NCBI GenBank assembly: GCA_964587525.1
Contig: CAZPLZ010000072.1
Span: 1-16,187, forward strand
Origin: CAZPLZ01 sp964587525
GTDB taxonomy: Bacteria; Oederibacteriota; CAKKQC01
Reading direction: 5' to 3'
DNA: 16,187 nt
The translations under genes and the position numbers were made by a program. The notes beneath the pieces are model-generated. The model was not told where the DNA came from and searched no databases. It was given only the letters and a program-made list of their open reading frames with translations. Numbering within the stretch: the first letter of the stretch is position 1; every line of letters begins with the position of its first letter. Shown here piece by piece: positions 14,243 through 16,187 of this stretch.

Positions 14243-16187
14243 ATGCCGATGCCAATCTGGGGACACCTGTGGGCGGCCGCAGTGGTGTGCAGCATGGTGA
14301 TCTGGGGCATCAACAATGTTCCCGTTTCTGAGGGGGACACCCTGCTCAGGCTGTTTCGTGACATCTGGCCGCCGGGGCCGCATGTGGCAGCCAACGCAAC
14401 GCAGTCTCTAGCTTCCTTCCTCCTGGCTGGTATCCTCTGCCTGCTCTACGACGCGGCTGGTATCCGTCTGCTGCGGTGGCTGACCGGCCGGCGTCCGGCA
14501 GGTGCGACCCGCTTGGCGGCTGCCTTGATCGCCTACGCCGCTGTCTCCACCTGGCTGCTGGGCGCCAGTGCGTTGGGGCTGTGGTACGGGCACGTCCTGC
14601 TCGTGAGCCTGGCGTTTCTTGGCACGTACGCTTGGCCGGAGGTAGCGGGTGCGCTCAGCGCGTGGCTGAACGGGGTGAGGGGCGTCTGGCGTTCGTTGCC
14701 ACCCGTCGGAAAATTTATCGGGGTCGCGCTGGGCGTGTGGTGGATCCTGCTCCTGGCCCCTCCTGAGCTTGATGTGGATTGCATGTCCTATCACCTCGCC
14801 TTTCCTCAACAGGTGCTGACACAGCACCGCCTGTTTGGGACCGATGTGTACTCGCACTGGGCGATCCCGCTGGTTATGGAGTTCCCGCATGTGTTTCCAC
14901 TGCTGTTCAACCTGGATGCGGCCGCGCGGATGATAGGGCTGGCCGTCACTGCGCTGGGGGCGCTGGCACTCCTTAAGGCGTTGCGCCTCCCCCTGACCCC
15001 GGCGCAGGAGGTCGGCCTCGTGGCCCTGGCTATGGTGTTGCCCGTCGGACGGTATGTGCTGGCAACCGCCAAGAACGACGCACCCGCTTGCGGCTATGCG
15101 CTGGCCGGCGCTGGCGTGCTGCTTCAGAGCGGCATCCTGGGGCGGTCGGTGAAGCAGCCCGCTGTAGTGTTCACCGCCGCTCTTCTGCTCGGGATGCTCG
15201 TGGCGATCAAGTATCTGACCCTCCCGCTGGCCGTGGCCATTTCGTTCGTCGTGCTCTACCGCGTCAGGCACGCGGCCCGGCTGCGCGTGTTCTTGCTGGT
15301 GGCGCTTGGAGGCCTGCTGCCGCTGCTCCCCTGGGCCGCCAAGTCGTATCTGTATCTTGCGGACCCGCTGTATCCCCTAGGCTCGGTGGTGTTTCCCGGC
15401 CTGTTCGGTGATCCCGGGACGAATGAGTTCACCCAAAAATTGTTCGACATGTATCTCCAAGGTGGGCGTCCGAAAACGTCCTTCCCTGGAGAGATGCTCA
15501 CGCTGGCCGCGCGAAACGCGCCACTGCTTGCCGCGGCGGTGCCGGCACTGGTTGTCTTAAGGTCCCAAGGCCTCATGCCGCTGCTCGTCGGGTCAGTGCT
15601 CGGGTATGCCGGTATGGTTCTGGGGATTCGTGTGTCGATCGAGCATCTCGAGCGGTTCACGTTGCCGGTATTCATGCTATGGAACCTTGTGGCCGGCGCG
15701 GCTTTGTGCCGCAGCCTGGGGAATGGCGGACGCGTGGTCCAAGGAGTCGTCCGGCCGTTGTGCGTGCTGGGAGCGGGGATTGTGCTCCTGCTCTGTCACC
15801 TCCGCTTGGTGGCCGTGGAGTGGTGGCCCGGCGGAACCTGGCAGAGGCACAAACGCCCTACCGCCTACCTCGCTGGACGTCTCTCCCGGGATGAGTTCCG
15901 GCGTGCAGGGCTCTTCGCCTACGGGGCGATTCACGCTTCGTTGCGCACCGCCATCGCCGCCAGCGACTCCCGCGGCGCGGTGCTTGCGATTGGTGGCAAC
16001 GCGTTTTGGGACATCCCCGCACGGGTGCTGACCCAGGTGTTCGAGCCGCCGTTCGTGTGGCGGGCCACACAGGGTGCGGATTCTGTGGAGCGCCTGGCGG
16101 TGAAATTCCGCCAGCGCAACATCCGGTGGGTGCTCTACAACGCGTCGTTGGCCGGGCTCGCCCGGTATGACTATTCGCCCTACGACT
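14243..16187 (+). CDS. Polytopic GT-C-like membrane protein (3' truncated by window)
   Basis: The frame runs 648 codons from ATG 14243 and is still open at the window end, so the C terminus is missing. I do not recognise a named family member. The protein has many hydrophobic helices (for example about 8-24, 54-72, 88-110, 112-130, 158-173 and others to about 520), then a more polar C-terminal region (LAIGGNAFWDIPA). The first large loop carries LDVDCMSYHLAFPQQ (D177, D179, Y183, H184), like the acidic motif and YH signature of GT39/ArnT-type GT-C glycosyltransferases, which use polyprenyl-phosphate sugars outside the membrane. The function is therefore suggested, not shown. An in-frame TAA at 14237 limits the start to TTG 14240, ATG 14243 or ATG 14249; no good Shine-Dalgarno (AAGG is 12 nt from ATG 14243). 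It diverges from moxR with 61 nt between them. Confidence 0.8.
   Translation, partial: MPMPIWGHLWAAAVVCSMVIWGINNVPVSEGDTLLRLFRDIWPPGPHVAANATQSLASFLLAGILCLLYDAAGIRLLRWLTGRRPAGATRLAAALIAYAAVSTWLLGASALGLWYGHVLLVSLAFLGTYAWPEVAGALSAWLNGVRGVWRSLPPVGKFIGVALGVWWILLLAPPELDVDCMSYHLAFPQQVLTQHRLFGTDVYSHWAIPLVMEFPHVFPLLFNLDAAARMIGLAVTALGALALLKALRLPLTPAQEVGLVALAMVLPVGRYVLATAKNDAPACGYALAGAGVLLQSGILGRSVKQPAVVFTAALLLGMLVAIKYLTLPLAVAISFVVLYRVRHAARLRVFLLVALGGLLPLLPWAAKSYLYLADPLYPLGSVVFPGLFGDPGTNEFTQKLFDMYLQGGRPKTSFPGEMLTLAARNAPLLAAAVPALVVLRSQGLMPLLVGSVLGYAGMVLGIRVSIEHLERFTLPVFMLWNLVAGAALCRSLGNGGRVVQGVVRPLCVLGAGIVLLLCHLRLVAVEWWPGGTWQRHKRPTAYLAGRLSRDEFRRAGLFAYGAIHASLRTAIAASDSRGAVLAIGGNAFWDIPARVLTQVFEPPFVWRATQGADSVERLAVKFRQRNIRWVLYNASLAGLARYDYSPYD

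Noticed and set aside
14182..14394. Longer moxR reading frame starting at 14394
   Set aside because: It would run across the promoter and a divergent gene; ATG 14181 has a good Shine-Dalgarno and a family-typical N terminus.
14408..15271. A 287-aa open frame on the minus strand
   Set aside because: It is antisense to the continuous membrane-protein frame, is rich in Gln/Arg/His/Pro and has no recognisable motif; the + strand frame has clear hydrophobic helices.
1..16187. tRNA, rRNA, CRISPR array, insertion sequence, prophage or defence island
   Set aside because: No cloverleaf, spaced repeats, transposase or integrase motifs were seen. The MoxR/VWA genes match the Bat envelope operon rather than MoxR-VWA conflict systems.

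Overview
The window is GC-rich, densely packed bacterial chromosome. It holds eleven protein-coding genes, no RNA genes, and no sign of phage, transposase or CRISPR. Most ORFs on the strand opposite a gene are high-GC shadows. The source looks like a Gram-negative bacterium: the Bat proteins carry export signals and the last gene is an inner-membrane GT-C-like protein. A Nitrospirota/NC10-type lineage is only my guess; nothing in the sequence fixes the taxon.

Layout. (1) 1-4095, + strand: dnaE (replicative DNA polymerase III alpha), followed 6 nt later by a Nudix hydrolase of ADP-ribose pyrophosphatase type. (2) 4092-6052, - strand: a citrate synthase gene followed by a Sir2-family (sirtuin) gene. 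The sirtuin converges on the Nudix gene, and the two share one CTAG as both stop codons. (3) 6133-14181, - strand: a seven-gene MoxR/Bat operon of about 8 kb in the order moxR, DUF58 VWA protein, BatD-like membrane protein, batA, fused batB-batC, batD, batE-like. (4) 14243 to the window end, + strand: a large polytopic membrane protein of GT-C style whose frame is still open at the edge.

The Bat operon dominates the window. Its six cistrons downstream of moxR form a tight chain: every junction after the DUF58 gene is a 1-nt (TGATG) or 4-nt (ATGA/GTGA) overlap. A near-consensus sigma-70 promoter (TTGAAA, 17 bp, TATCGT) stands before moxR. From the families, the system should be a MoxR AAA+ ATPase acting on VWA (MIDAS) proteins in the cell envelope, with BatD-type beta-rich proteins and TPR proteins as scaffold. 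Such loci are linked to aerotolerance or envelope stress in some bacteria; the substrate here is unknown.

Most worth a second look: (a) batB and batC are fused in one frame, and the junction is a ~64-nt C/G-rich palindromic repeat that looks like an inserted REP/MITE-type element; (b) the operon carries two BatD-architecture proteins of different size; (c) a 25-bp dyad sits on the putative -10 of citrate synthase; (d) the sirtuin frame encodes the expected N-terminal helix but has no usual start codon ahead of it.
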